DNA of 59,132 nt, taken from positions 1 through 59,132 of the forward strand of contig CALQCP020000001.1 in assembly GCA_943329105.2 (NCBI GenBank), read 5' to 3'. Shown piece after piece: positions 1-8,803 of this stretch; positions within the stretch are counted from its first letter, which is position 1, and the number at the start of each line of letters is the position of its first letter. The position numbers were made by a program, and so were the translations under genes. Source of the stretch: Chitinophaga pinensis. GTDB taxonomy: Bacteria; Planctomycetota; Phycisphaerae; Phycisphaerales; SM1A02. A model generated the notes under the pieces. That model searched no databases and was not told where the DNA came from. It saw only the letters and a program-made list of their open reading frames with translations.

Positions 1-390
1 CCGCTGTGGATCACCGTGGCATGGCTCGGTAGCCCCGATCACGGAACAATTCTTGTTGGATACATCGCCAGCGCACTGATGGCGGGCACATTCCTTGCCA
101 TCGGTGCATTCCTCTCCGCGTTCACCAAGAACCAAGTGATTGCCTTTGTGCTCAGTGGTGTGGCATGCTTCTTGCTCATGGTCATCGGCTTCCCCATGCT
201 GCTTGACTTTGTCAGTGGCTGGCTGCCGCGCACCGCGGTGGAGGCCATTGCCGCGATGAGCGTCTTGACGCACTTTGAAAGCATGATGCGCGGAGTCCTT
301 GACGGCCGCGATGTTCTGTATTTCGTGTCAGTATCGGCAGCGTTCTTGTTCTTGAACGGGATCGTGGTCGAATGGAAGAAGGCGGAGTAG
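1..390 (+). CDS. ABC-2 type permease, GldF-like, C-terminal part
   Basis: The reading frame is open from the first base, so the gene begins upstream of the window and only about 129 residues remain. They contain three to four hydrophobic segments (for example GYIASALMAGTFLAIGAFLS and VIAFVLSGVACFLLMVIGF) and end in a short basic/acidic tail (VEWKKAE). This is the C-terminal half of a polytopic permease of the ABC-2 type. The identification as GldF-like rests mainly on the next two genes (GldG and DUF4340), which usually follow an ABC ATPase and this permease. The family exports unknown substrates across the inner membrane; in Bacteroidota it is linked to gliding, but it is widespread in non-gliding bacteria. 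The stop lies six bases before the next start, so the genes are probably co-transcribed. Confidence 0.8.
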   Translation, partial: PLWITVAWLGSPDHGTILVGYIASALMAGTFLAIGAFLSAFTKNQVIAFVLSGVACFLLMVIGFPMLLDFVSGWLPRTAVEAIAAMSVLTHFESMMRGVLDGRDVLYFVSVSAAFLFLNGIVVEWKKAE

Positions 391-395
391 CACCC

Positions 396-2270
396 ATGGC
401 AGCACGCACCGAAACTCGACGTAATGCACTCTTGACTATCGCCGCTGTCGCAGTGGGCGTAGTAGCGCTGAACACCGTGATTGACATCACCGTACCGTTC
501 CTGCGCGCTGACTTAACGCAAGACCGGCTGTACAGCACCAGCAAGGGAGTTGATAGCACCCTCGCCACACTTGATGAGCCAGTGCGTATTGATTACTTCT
601 GGACGCAAGAGGGTTCAAAAGATCAACCGCTGATTCGCGCGCACGGGCAGCGGGTGCGCGAGTATCTGGAAGAACTCCGGCAGCGCTCCAATGGCAATCT
701 GGAAATTCGATTCATTGACCCGGAGCCGTTCAGCGAAGCGGAAGATGAAGCACGTGCAGCGGGATTGCCCGCGCTGGCTGTGGATGGCAGTGGTCGAACG
801 CTCACGCTTGGACTGGTTGTGCGCGGGCCCACTGATCGCAAGGAGACGCTGCCCTATCTCTCGCCAGAGAATGAGCCACTTCTTGAGTACGAATTGCTTC
901 GAGCCATTTCTTCGGTTGGTCGCCCCACCAAGCCGAAGTTGGGCTTGCTGAGCAGCATGCCGCTTGAAGGCGGGGCTGATCCGCGCAACCCGATGATGCA
1001 GAAGGGGCCGCCAGTGGTGATCCAGCAGCTTGGCGAGCAGGCCGACGTGGTGCCGATTGATGCCACCGCTGACAAGCTTCCCGATGGCATCGCGGCACTG
1101 ATGATTGTGCAGCCGCGCAAGTTCACTGAAGGCATGCTGCGCGCCATTGACGCATGGGCGATTGCCGGAAAGCCGCTGCTGGTTCTGGCGGATCCATACG
1201 CGGAAACCGATAGCGGCCCCGACGCAAGCGCGATGGGTGCCAAGCGCAGCGGTACCACCTATGACATGGGCCCGCTCCTCAATGCGTGGGGCGTGGACAT
1301 TGCCAAGGACATGGTGGTTGGTGACATCACTCATGCCACGCGCATTCGTGCCCCTTCCAAGAATGGTGGCATGCGTGAACTTGATTACCCAGCATGGCTG
1401 TCCATGACGCGGGAAACATTTACTGCCAACGACCCATTGGTCGGCGGGCTACAGGCGCTGAACTTCATGAGCGCTGGGGCCATCGTCCAAGTTCCCGGCA
1501 GCATGTCAAAGGTAGAGGCACTAGTTCAAACCGGCGAGAAATCGCAGATGATTCAAGCACTCAAGCTGGGATTCTTTGGCGACCCTGAACAGCTTCTCAA
1601 GGACTTCAAGTCAGATGGCACGCCAAAGATCTTGGCGGCGCGTATCACCGGGGAGATCGTTTCTGCATTCCCGTCTGCAGACGGGGTTGCCTCCAAAGGC
1701 AAGGCCAACATCCTGCTGTTTGCTGACGCGGATCTACTTTCAGATGACACGTGGGTCATTGATGATCGCAGTGCTGGAGTCAATGCCGGAAAGCGCGCCA
1801 TTGCAGACAACGGCCCAATGATTCTCAACGCCGTTGAACTGGCTGCTGGCAATCCCGCGCTGGCGCAGATTCGCGCACGCGGGCAATTCCGGCGCCCCTT
1901 CACGGCGGTGGAAGACATGCGCAAAGAAGCAGAAACGACGTTCATTGCGCGCGAGAAGGAATTGCAAGAAGAGATTCAGCGCACCGAATTGCAAATCGGT
2001 GAATTGCAGCGCGAACGTACCGCGGAAGGTGTGCAACAGATCGTTCTGACACCGGAACAAGCGCAGCGCATTCAGGAACTGCAGACGCGCATGACAGCCG
2101 CGCGCAAAGAACTGCGGCAAGTGCAACATGATCTTCGGCGCGATGTTGAACTGCTGGGCACCCGTATTCTTGTGCTCAATGCAGTGGTGTGGCCGCTTGC
2201 CGTGGCCATCATGGCGCTCGCTTGGTACATGGTGCGCGGACGCACCAGCCGCCGGGAGGCAGTGCAGTGA
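396..2270 (+). CDS. GldG family ABC transporter auxiliary protein
   Basis: A 624-residue protein. One N-terminal membrane segment (about residues 11-30) is followed by a large extracytoplasmic region of the ABC_transp_aux/GldG type, beginning with the typical DLTQDRLYSTSKG motif. A Gln/Glu/Arg-rich coiled coil (about residues 505-595) precedes a C-terminal membrane helix (ILVLNAVVWPLAVAIMALAW) and a basic tail. I chose ATG 396 because GGCGGAG lies just upstream; an in-frame ATG at 372 overlaps the permease and has no better ribosome site. GldG proteins work with a GldF permease and GldA ATPase in an ABC complex whose substrate is unsettled. The stop overlaps the next start (GTGA), which indicates translational coupling. 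Confidence 0.88.
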   Translation: MAARTETRRNALLTIAAVAVGVVALNTVIDITVPFLRADLTQDRLYSTSKGVDSTLATLDEPVRIDYFWTQEGSKDQPLIRAHGQRVREYLEELRQRSNGNLEIRFIDPEPFSEAEDEARAAGLPALAVDGSGRTLTLGLVVRGPTDRKETLPYLSPENEPLLEYELLRAISSVGRPTKPKLGLLSSMPLEGGADPRNPMMQKGPPVVIQQLGEQADVVPIDATADKLPDGIAALMIVQPRKFTEGMLRAIDAWAIAGKPLLVLADPYAETDSGPDASAMGAKRSGTTYDMGPLLNAWGVDIAKDMVVGDITHATRIRAPSKNGGMRELDYPAWLSMTRETFTANDPLVGGLQALNFMSAGAIVQVPGSMSKVEALVQTGEKSQMIQALKLGFFGDPEQLLKDFKSDGTPKILAARITGEIVSAFPSADGVASKGKANILLFADADLLSDDTWVIDDRSAGVNAGKRAIADNGPMILNAVELAAGNPALAQIRARGQFRRPFTAVEDMRKEAETTFIAREKELQEEIQRTELQIGELQRERTAEGVQQIVLTPEQAQRIQELQTRMTAARKELRQVQHDLRRDVELLGTRILVLNAVVWPLAVAIMALAWYMVRGRTSRREAVQ

Positions 2271-3394
2271 GCCAGGGACTCATGCGACGAAATGCAGTCA
2301 TTGGAATCGCTGCTGCAGCGATAGCTCTCGTTGGAGCGGCATTCCTCATGGCGCGTAGCCGCGACATGACTCCCGAGCGCGCGCGTGGTTCCGCGCTGGT
2401 GACCGGCCTGGAATCGCGCGCTGCTGAGATCGGCGCCATTGAGTTGCTGCGCGGCAATGCAACCGTGCGGATCGAACGGCTTGCTGGCGATCGTTGGGTA
2501 GTTGCCACGAGCGATGGCTACCCAGCGCGAACAGAACTGGCGCGGGCACTGTTGGTGAGTATCGGCAACTTGACGATTGATGATCGGATGACTGCAAAGA
2601 AGGATCGACACAATGAGCTTGGGCTTGCGTGGCCCGATGAGTCAGGGAAGGCGCGCTTGGTTCGGTTCTTGGCCGCCACGCCGGGCGCTGCACCAGTCGC
2701 AGAGGTCATTCTTGGCGACGAGCGATTTGCTCCGGACGCAGTATTTGCGCGGCTACCCACGCAAGATCAAACATGGCGCGCGCTTGGACGCGTCCAGGTT
2801 CCCGCAGATGCACTGGCATGGATTGATCGCACATTGGTGTCACTACCGAACGGCGAAACATTGTCCGCATCGATCGCCGGACTCACCGCGACGCCAAGCC
2901 CGAACGACCCGGGTCCGCAACCGGGAATGCCACGCATGCCTTGGGGCATCGCTGTGATTGAACCCGAGCGCGAACACTGGAGCGTTGAGCAAGTTGACTC
3001 GGCAAAGACCGGGCTTCCGTCTTTCTTAGAGCGCCTGGAAATCGATGGAGTCCGACGCGCGCGCACCGATATCGCCCCGGAACCACAGTGGTCGCCAAGC
3101 TTTGACACGCGCGCCGCGCTGCTGACCCTGAACGGGCACGCCGAGGCCGACGGTGTGTGGTTCACGCTGAGCGTGCTGCCGCGCCCGGGAGCACCATTGC
3201 CAACCCCCGCCAAACGTGATGGCGACCCTTTCGTGCCAGATTGGTCCGCACTGTCAGAAGCCTGCGACGGCTGGGAGTACAAGATGCCAGCGTGGAAAGC
3301 TGACACGCTGCGGCGGATGCGCGCCCCGGCGCAGGATCCCGGCGCAGAGCCAACCACGCTCGAACCGAGCACCTTGGGCGACCCGCGACGCTGA
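2267..3394 (+). CDS. DUF4340 domain protein
   Basis: A 375-residue protein with an N-terminal membrane anchor (AVIGIAAAAIALVGAAFLMA) followed by a periplasmic domain that fits DUF4340. That family has repeated beta-rich modules, visible here as IELLRGNATVRIERLAGDRW and the segment around TIDDRMTAKK. DUF4340 proteins typically sit directly after GldG in this ABC cassette and are thought to be a further auxiliary subunit; no biochemical role is established. GTG 2267 is preferred because GGGAGG lies seven bases upstream and the start overlaps the GldG stop; ATG 2282 is an alternative. The C-terminus is Pro/Thr-rich and ends in a short direct DNA repeat. Confidence 0.8.
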   Translation: MSQGLMRRNAVIGIAAAAIALVGAAFLMARSRDMTPERARGSALVTGLESRAAEIGAIELLRGNATVRIERLAGDRWVVATSDGYPARTELARALLVSIGNLTIDDRMTAKKDRHNELGLAWPDESGKARLVRFLAATPGAAPVAEVILGDERFAPDAVFARLPTQDQTWRALGRVQVPADALAWIDRTLVSLPNGETLSASIAGLTATPSPNDPGPQPGMPRMPWGIAVIEPEREHWSVEQVDSAKTGLPSFLERLEIDGVRRARTDIAPEPQWSPSFDTRAALLTLNGHAEADGVWFTLSVLPRPGAPLPTPAKRDGDPFVPDWSALSEACDGWEYKMPAWKADTLRRMRAPAQDPGAEPTTLEPSTLGDPRR

Positions 3395-3414
3395 TGCCGG
3401 CGACCCGCGATGCT
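3377..3414. repeat. Short direct repeat across the DUF4340 stop
   Basis: The 16-base unit GGCGACCCGCGAYGCT occurs at 3377-3392 and 3399-3414, a 22-base period that spans the stop codon. A degenerate remnant follows near 3430. The rest of the 284-base gap up to 3678 holds a 10-base palindrome (TTCCGCGGAA, 3511-3520) but no gene or terminator I can support. Confidence 0.6.
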
Positions 3415-3678
3415 TGACTCGGGCACTCCGGGACGCTGAACGGCGCTGCGCGTGGCGACGCGCGGACCGCCGCTGCGCGAAATGCGTGCTTCCCGGACCT
3501 CACTGAGCATTTCCGCGGAATCACACCGAAACTTTTTAGCAAATGAACCTGAAATGTCGGGAAGACCTGGAACGTCCTTGACTCGTGCCCTCGGACTCCC
3601 AATGGTGTTCTCGGATACATGCTGGGCTTGCCAACAACGTGCGTTGCGGGAAAGGGTGCCTGGCTGACTGGAGGGCAC

Positions 3679-6060
3679 ATGGGCAAGGCTATTCGTCATC
3701 ATTTGCGACCCATGGTGTATGGCAGCCTGGTGGGCCTTGCCTTCGTTGCTGGTCTGGTCATGGTGGTGCGCGACCTTCGCCTTGATCGGGCGCCACAGTC
3801 AACCGGCACCGCACTACAAGCCCGTACCACGTCCGATACGGATGCTGTCGATGCACCACAAACTGCCCTGCTCTTGCGAGACGCAACACGAGCAACTCGC
3901 GATGATGTGACAAACGCGGTGACTCCGGTGTTGCAACACACTGAAGCCTTGACCCATCGACCTGGCGTTGTTGCCGCCATCCTTCGTAATGACACCGCGC
4001 TGCTCCGGCAAATTGCCAACGAAGAAATTCGCCGCTCAGGCGCAGTGGATGCACTGGCATTTGTGGACGCAGACGGTCGGCTCTTGGCGGTCAATTCGGT
4101 GGACATACACGGCACCCCATTTCCAGCAGCGCGCATTGATCTACTGATGAAACAGGACGTTTCCCAGCGTCCGGTGGTGAGTGCTTGCCTCCATTCGGAT
4201 TCCCCGGTTCCAATTCTGGAATTTCAAACGTCTTGCGATTTCACCAGGATCTTGTGGGATTCCACCGGACTCTCCGTCGCGTGCAGCGCGCCAGTCATCG
4301 ACGAAACCACCGGCCGCTGCGTTGGGTTAGTCACCACGCGCATTCGATTCGAACGGATTGAGGCTCTGATTGAGAGCGAAGAAACGCCCGGGATCGACTT
4401 GGTCATGGTGGACGGCACCGGCCATGCCCTTGATGAACACGTGCAACGTGGTGAAGTTGGAATCACCATTCCGCCTACGGCGCTTGCTGGCCTCGTTGGA
4501 TCGTTGGATGGATCAGAAGCACAGTGCTCAAGCGTTTCCACATCCGGACAGATGGCGTGCGCGTTCCCACTGAGCGGACTGCGCACCGTCAAGGGCGGCA
4601 ACGTATTTGTCATCGGCGTTGCCCAACCACGATTGATCGCCGCCGAAGTTGGTCACGGGCAATTGGTCACTGCGGCCTCAACAGCCATGATTGTTGGCCT
4701 TGCAGGCCTTTCAGGCGTGCTGCTGGTGCAAGCTCGCAGCCAACGCAAGGCCAGTCTGACATTGGTCACCGCCCGCAACGATGCGGATGCAGCCAGCCGT
4801 TCCAAGACTGAGTTCTTGGCAAACATGAGCCATGAAATTCGCACACCAATGACCGCCATCATTGGCTTTGTTGATCTCCTTGCCGATCACGGCGATGGCC
4901 AACCAAATGCACCGACGCGTGATGAGGCGGTAGAGACAATCCGCCGAAATGCGCGCCACTTACTCTCACTGATCAACGATGTCCTTGATCTTTCCAAGAT
5001 TGAGGCTGGACACATGCGCATGGATCGCCAGCGCGTTCGCACCCTTGACTTGGTACAGGATGCGCTGCGCCTGATGGACGACCGCGCCCGGCAGAAAGGC
5101 ATTGCACTTCGCCTCGTCATGGATGGCGATGTGCCGGAGTCCATCAGTACTGATCCAACACGCCTGCGCCAGGTGCTGATCAATCTCCTTGGTAATGCAG
5201 TGAAATTCACTGATCAAGGCGCGGTCACCTTGACCATGCGGCGGCTTGACGATGCGCAGGACAAACTCGCATTTGAAGTGGCCGATACTGGCATCGGCAT
5301 GACACCCGAGCAACTTTCGCGCCTGTACCAACCGTTTGTGCAGGCCGACACTTCCACGACCCGTCGATACGGCGGCACTGGCCTTGGGCTTGCCATCACG
5401 CGGCGCTGCATCGACATCATGGGTGGTGCCATTTCCGCGCGCAGTGCACCAGGTAGCGGCACTACCTTTGAATTCACCATCGACACCGGTGACCTCACCG
5501 GCATTCCAGCGGCACGCCTCCGTTCCACCGAAGCGAAAGAAGGCAACGGCGTACTTCGACTTCCGTCTGCAGCTCGACAGCCACTCTCCGGTATTCGCGT
5601 CTTGCTCGCCGAAGATGGAATTGACAATCAACGACTGATCCGCTTTCACCTGGAACGCGCCGGTGCGCATGTGGAAATTGTGGACAACGGGGCCAAAGCA
5701 GTTGAACGGGTTCAGGATTCCTCACGGATGAACCGGCATGATGTGATTCTCATGGACATGCAGATGCCCGTCATGGACGGCTACGAAGCGGTACGTCGCC
5801 TGACCGCCGCTGGTACACGCACGCCAATCATTGCGCTCACCGCGCATGCCATGGCGGGCGACCGGGAAAAGTGCTTGGAAACCGGCTGCCACGATTACCT
5901 GTGCAAGCCCGTCGATGCGCGCGCGCTGATTGCCGCCATTCGGCACGCGATTGCTCCTGGTGCAACTGAATGCACCATGCTCCGGCGTCCGGATGATATG
6001 CCGAGCGCGTTGCTGAATCGGTTGTCCGATCAGGCTCCGCCACACGCGGCCGCGGGTTGA
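3679..6060 (+). CDS. Hybrid sensor histidine kinase / response regulator
   Basis: A 793-residue membrane kinase. One membrane helix (about 12-30) and a second (about 332-352) frame a periplasmic sensor of about 300 residues, probably of the Cache/PDC kind. Then come HisKA with the phospho-accepting His385 (MSHEIRTP), HATPase_c with an N box near 505 (NLLGNAVKF), G1 (DTGIGM) and G2 (GGTGLGLAI), and a C-terminal receiver domain (about 638-757) with acidic residues Glu645/Asp646, phospho-acceptor Asp693 (LMDMQMPVMDG) and Lys743. ATG 3679 is chosen because GGAGGG lies three to eight bases upstream and the membrane helix follows directly. No separate response regulator, HPt protein or output gene is adjacent, so it is an orphan hybrid kinase. 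The signal is unknown. Confidence 0.95.
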   Translation: MGKAIRHHLRPMVYGSLVGLAFVAGLVMVVRDLRLDRAPQSTGTALQARTTSDTDAVDAPQTALLLRDATRATRDDVTNAVTPVLQHTEALTHRPGVVAAILRNDTALLRQIANEEIRRSGAVDALAFVDADGRLLAVNSVDIHGTPFPAARIDLLMKQDVSQRPVVSACLHSDSPVPILEFQTSCDFTRILWDSTGLSVACSAPVIDETTGRCVGLVTTRIRFERIEALIESEETPGIDLVMVDGTGHALDEHVQRGEVGITIPPTALAGLVGSLDGSEAQCSSVSTSGQMACAFPLSGLRTVKGGNVFVIGVAQPRLIAAEVGHGQLVTAASTAMIVGLAGLSGVLLVQARSQRKASLTLVTARNDADAASRSKTEFLANMSHEIRTPMTAIIGFVDLLADHGDGQPNAPTRDEAVETIRRNARHLLSLINDVLDLSKIEAGHMRMDRQRVRTLDLVQDALRLMDDRARQKGIALRLVMDGDVPESISTDPTRLRQVLINLLGNAVKFTDQGAVTLTMRRLDDAQDKLAFEVADTGIGMTPEQLSRLYQPFVQADTSTTRRYGGTGLGLAITRRCIDIMGGAISARSAPGSGTTFEFTIDTGDLTGIPAARLRSTEAKEGNGVLRLPSAARQPLSGIRVLLAEDGIDNQRLIRFHLERAGAHVEIVDNGAKAVERVQDSSRMNRHDVILMDMQMPVMDGYEAVRRLTAAGTRTPIIALTAHAMAGDREKCLETGCHDYLCKPVDARALIAAIRHAIAPGATECTMLRRPDDMPSALLNRLSDQAPPHAAAG

Positions 6061-6108
6061 CGCTTGCTCGATTGACTGCAGTCCGGCGCACGCACTACCC
6101 TACGCGCC

Positions 6109-6948
6109 ATGACTACTAGCCATCCCGTGCGACGTATTGCGATCATCTGTGTTGTTTCGTTGGTGGCATTGGCTGCTGTCGGCTGGTTTGCGCGCGACGT
6201 GATTGCCGCATCAATTGCGCGCAGTGTTGCAAGCCGACTACTGGGCGTAAATGTAGAGATTGATTCGGTACACCTTGATGTCTTCGGTCTCGCTGTAGAA
6301 GTGAAGGGGTTACGCGTTGCCAATCCTGCAGGCTGGGGCACGCCGCTACTCCTGAACGCCGGAAGCATCGCCGTGCGCGTCTCTGGCGAAAGTACCAGTC
6401 AAAAACTCATCGTGGACAGTGTGGCACTGAGTAAGGTGTCTATCTGGTTCATCCGCGACGGAGACAGAAACAACGTCGCCGACGTCGTTGCCAATCTCTC
6501 CAAAGGCGATACCAGCGAGCCCAAGGCCGCCGAAACAAAGACAACCCCTGCCATGGATCTCCTGCTGCGTGCCCTGGTGCTCGAAGACGTGAATGTCTAT
6601 TACACCGAGCGATCAAAGATTGTTGGCGATATTCCGGTGGCTGTCCATCTGCAACGGGTTGAGGTGAAGGACATCGGCGGCAAGACCGCGGGCAAGGGGC
6701 TCGCGGAACAACTGGTTGGACAGGTCTTTGAAGCCGTGGTGGTGGCCGTCATGGCCGAATCTGGCAACAACCTGCCGGCCGTGCTGCGCGACCCCATCAA
6801 CGGAGCCGTTCGATCCGGCGGACGCTTGGGCGCCTCGGCGGTCAACATGATTGGCGAGGCAGCCTCGAAGGGAGGCAGTGCTGTTGGAGGATTGCTGCAG
6901 GGCATCGGCGATGCCATCACCGGTGGCAAGAAGGATGGCGGCAAGTAA
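6109..6948 (+). CDS. AsmA-like envelope protein
   Basis: A 279-residue protein with an N-terminal membrane helix (IAIICVVSLVALAAVGWFA) and the typical start of an AsmA/DUF748 domain: a segment in which a layer is built from LGVNVEIDSVHLDVFG, then LRVANPAGWGTP and a second beta-rich block. AsmA-like proteins lie in the periplasm, anchored in the inner membrane, and several transport phospholipid or influence outer-membrane assembly. This one is much shorter than the classical family (over 600 residues) and ends in a Gly/Ala-rich amphipathic tail with a Lys/Gly end. It starts 48 bases after the kinase on the same strand; there is no obvious ribosome site beyond weak purines. The family call is fairly secure, the role is not. 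Confidence 0.72.
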   Translation: MTTSHPVRRIAIICVVSLVALAAVGWFARDVIAASIARSVASRLLGVNVEIDSVHLDVFGLAVEVKGLRVANPAGWGTPLLLNAGSIAVRVSGESTSQKLIVDSVALSKVSIWFIRDGDRNNVADVVANLSKGDTSEPKAAETKTTPAMDLLLRALVLEDVNVYYTERSKIVGDIPVAVHLQRVEVKDIGGKTAGKGLAEQLVGQVFEAVVVAVMAESGNNLPAVLRDPINGAVRSGGRLGASAVNMIGEAASKGGSAVGGLLQGIGDAITGGKKDGGK

Positions 6949-7060
6949 GGGGTTGGCCGCCATCGACCCGCTGCAAGCATCCTGGCGAGCGCTTTCGCTG
7001 AAGTAATCCGGCAGAACTTGCCGATATCCGAACAGCACCCAACCTTTTTAGGAGAATGCC

Positions 7061-7816
7061 ATGCGCATGGACTCGCGCTTCGCTGTCGGAACCGTCATCG
7101 CCACCCTTCTGTGCGGCTGCGATGCACCCACTATGCAGTCACGGATTACCGACTCGATCGGCACGCTCTCCCACGTGCAGTCGTCACCGAATCCAGTGGA
7201 CTCGGAAATCTTCCGCGAGGCACGCGGTATTGCCATCGTCGACGAAACCCAAGCTGGACTGGTGATCAGCGGCGCGGGTGGTGAGGGACTCTTGCTGCGA
7301 CGCACCAGCACTGGTTGGTCCGCTCCGTGCGCCATCAAGGTGCAAGGCTTCGGAGTCGGCCTCACCATTGGTGGCGAAGGTCGCAGCGTTGTCATTGTGT
7401 TCTCCACCGATGCTGCCCTTGATCAATTTGTTGCTGACGGCAGCTACTTCCTCGCGCAGGCGCAGGGCGCATTCGGCGAGGCGTATAGCCGCACCAGCGA
7501 TCCAGTTCAGAAACGTGATCAAGTGCGCGTCTGGGCTGTCGCCGGCGGCGTCTACGGAACCTGCGCCCTGGGAAGCATCGGCTTCAAGATCGATCACGAA
7601 GCGAATGTTGCTGCATACGGCGAAGGCATCACCGAGTGGGACATTCTCGACGGTAAAGCCACCGCACCAGTGGGCATGTCTGCGCTCGCTTCGCGGATCG
7701 ATCGAATCACCGCACCGGTTGATGTTGGGCCAAAGCAACGCATGCGCACAGAGACAACCCCTGCGGACACGGAAGCCGCCAGCCAGTCCAAAGCGTCATC
7801 GGTGCAGGGCGACTGA
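7061..7816 (+). CDS. SYLF (Ysc84-type) domain lipoprotein
   Basis: A 251-residue protein. The start is short and hydrophobic and contains a cysteine run (ATLLCGCDAP) that could be a lipobox, so it is probably an outer-membrane or periplasmic lipoprotein. Residues about 45-200 match the SYLF/Ysc84 fold: EARGIAIVDETQAGLVISG, then a GFGVGLTIGGEGRSVVIVFS stretch and a Gly-rich end. SYLF domains bind lipid in eukaryotes; bacterial members are of unknown function and often secreted. ATG 7061 has AGGAG six bases upstream (7050-7054); ATG 7067 is possible. Its 3' end overlaps the convergent hydrolase gene by 21 bases, so no terminator separates them. Confidence 0.8.
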   Translation: MRMDSRFAVGTVIATLLCGCDAPTMQSRITDSIGTLSHVQSSPNPVDSEIFREARGIAIVDETQAGLVISGAGGEGLLLRRTSTGWSAPCAIKVQGFGVGLTIGGEGRSVVIVFSTDAALDQFVADGSYFLAQAQGAFGEAYSRTSDPVQKRDQVRVWAVAGGVYGTCALGSIGFKIDHEANVAAYGEGITEWDILDGKATAPVGMSALASRIDRITAPVDVGPKQRMRTETTPADTEAASQSKASSVQGD

Positions 7817-8803
7817 GCCGCGCTCGAGCCCAGCCCATTCCAGGAATTCACGCATGGCACGCACAGTGCCGGCGAAGTCATCCCCGAATACAACATGACC
7901 GGCACCCGGTATCAGCGCTGTGCGGCTTTGTGGCATTTCTGCTGCAAACACACTGAGCATGGATGGATCGGTCACCGCGTCGGCTGTTCCGTACACCACC
8001 AATGTGGGTGCACCGACCGCGCCCATGCGACCGCGCAGTCCATCGCTCAGGAACGGCTTGATGGCCTCCACAATCAGCAACGTCTGCGGGCGACGGGCGA
8101 TCGCCATATCGGCAAACCAACGACGAAACGGCGCTGGCACCATGGGTGGTCGTACAAACACCAAGTTCATCACACGATCGAAATCCTCGGCACTGGCAAT
8201 ATCAAGTGGATTTGCTCCGTCAGCAACGCGGCGCATGAAGTCGTTGACAACCGGCGCCTCCACACCGGCGGGCGCAAGCATGATCAGCCCGTCTACTCGC
8301 TGCGGGAACTCGATAGCCAACTCGCAGGCGATCGCCGCGCCCATGGACGAACCCACCATGGTGGCATGATCAATCCGCAGCGCCTTCATAAACGAATCAA
8401 CCGAGCGTGCGTAAAACACACCATCATGATGCTCACCTTCGTGATACGGATGAGCACCAAAGCCAGGTAGATCCGGCGCAATGGTGTGCCACCCATGCTT
8501 GGCGAACGGAGCCGAGAGCTCCATCATGGCGTCCTTACTTGCACCGAATCCGTGCAAGAGCAGCAACACCGGTCCGTCCGCAGGTCCCGAGTCAAGGTAC
8601 GGCCACTGATAGCCGTCAACAGTGATGTAACGCGACGTGACATCAAGCCGCATGTATGCAACTTGGCGCAATGGAATCACAATGATGCGCGGATCAATCC
8701 ACCAGCCGTACGCGCCGACCGCTAGCAGTGCCGCCACGCAACAACCCACGCTCAGCAATGCACGACGGACCCACTTACGCACCGTACCTACCGCTGGAAT
8801 CAC
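7796..8803 (-). CDS. Alpha/beta hydrolase, membrane-anchored
   Basis: A 335-residue alpha/beta-hydrolase with an N-terminal membrane anchor (about 15-35). The oxyanion region LLLHGFGASKD precedes the nucleophile elbow GSSMG (Ser153); the acid is probably the Asp in YGTADAVTDPS and the base the His in PGAGHVVFGDD. The catalytic triad is therefore complete. The fold does not tell the substrate; esterase, lipase or C-C hydrolase are all possible. The start overlaps the stop of the TPR lipoprotein by four bases, so it is the last gene of the secretin operon. That coupling suggests, but does not prove, a role at the envelope together with the secretion system. Confidence 0.88.
   Translation of the reverse strand: MIPAVGTVRKWVRRALLSVGCCVAALLAVGAYGWWIDPRIIVIPLRQVAYMRLDVTSRYITVDGYQWPYLDSGPADGPVLLLLHGFGASKDAMMELSAPFAKHGWHTIAPDLPGFGAHPYHEGEHHDGVFYARSVDSFMKALRIDHATMVGSSMGAAIACELAIEFPQRVDGLIMLAPAGVEAPVVNDFMRRVADGANPLDIASAEDFDRVMNLVFVRPPMVPAPFRRWFADMAIARRPQTLLIVEAIKPFLSDGLRGRMGAVGAPTLVVYGTADAVTDPSMLSVFAAEMPQSRTALIPGAGHVVFGDDFAGTVRAMREFLEWAGLERGSVALHR

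Noticed and set aside
3395..3678. Degraded gene between DUF4340 and the kinase
   Set aside because: Open frames there are short, overlap each other in all phases and show no motif; only short repeats and a palindrome are seen.
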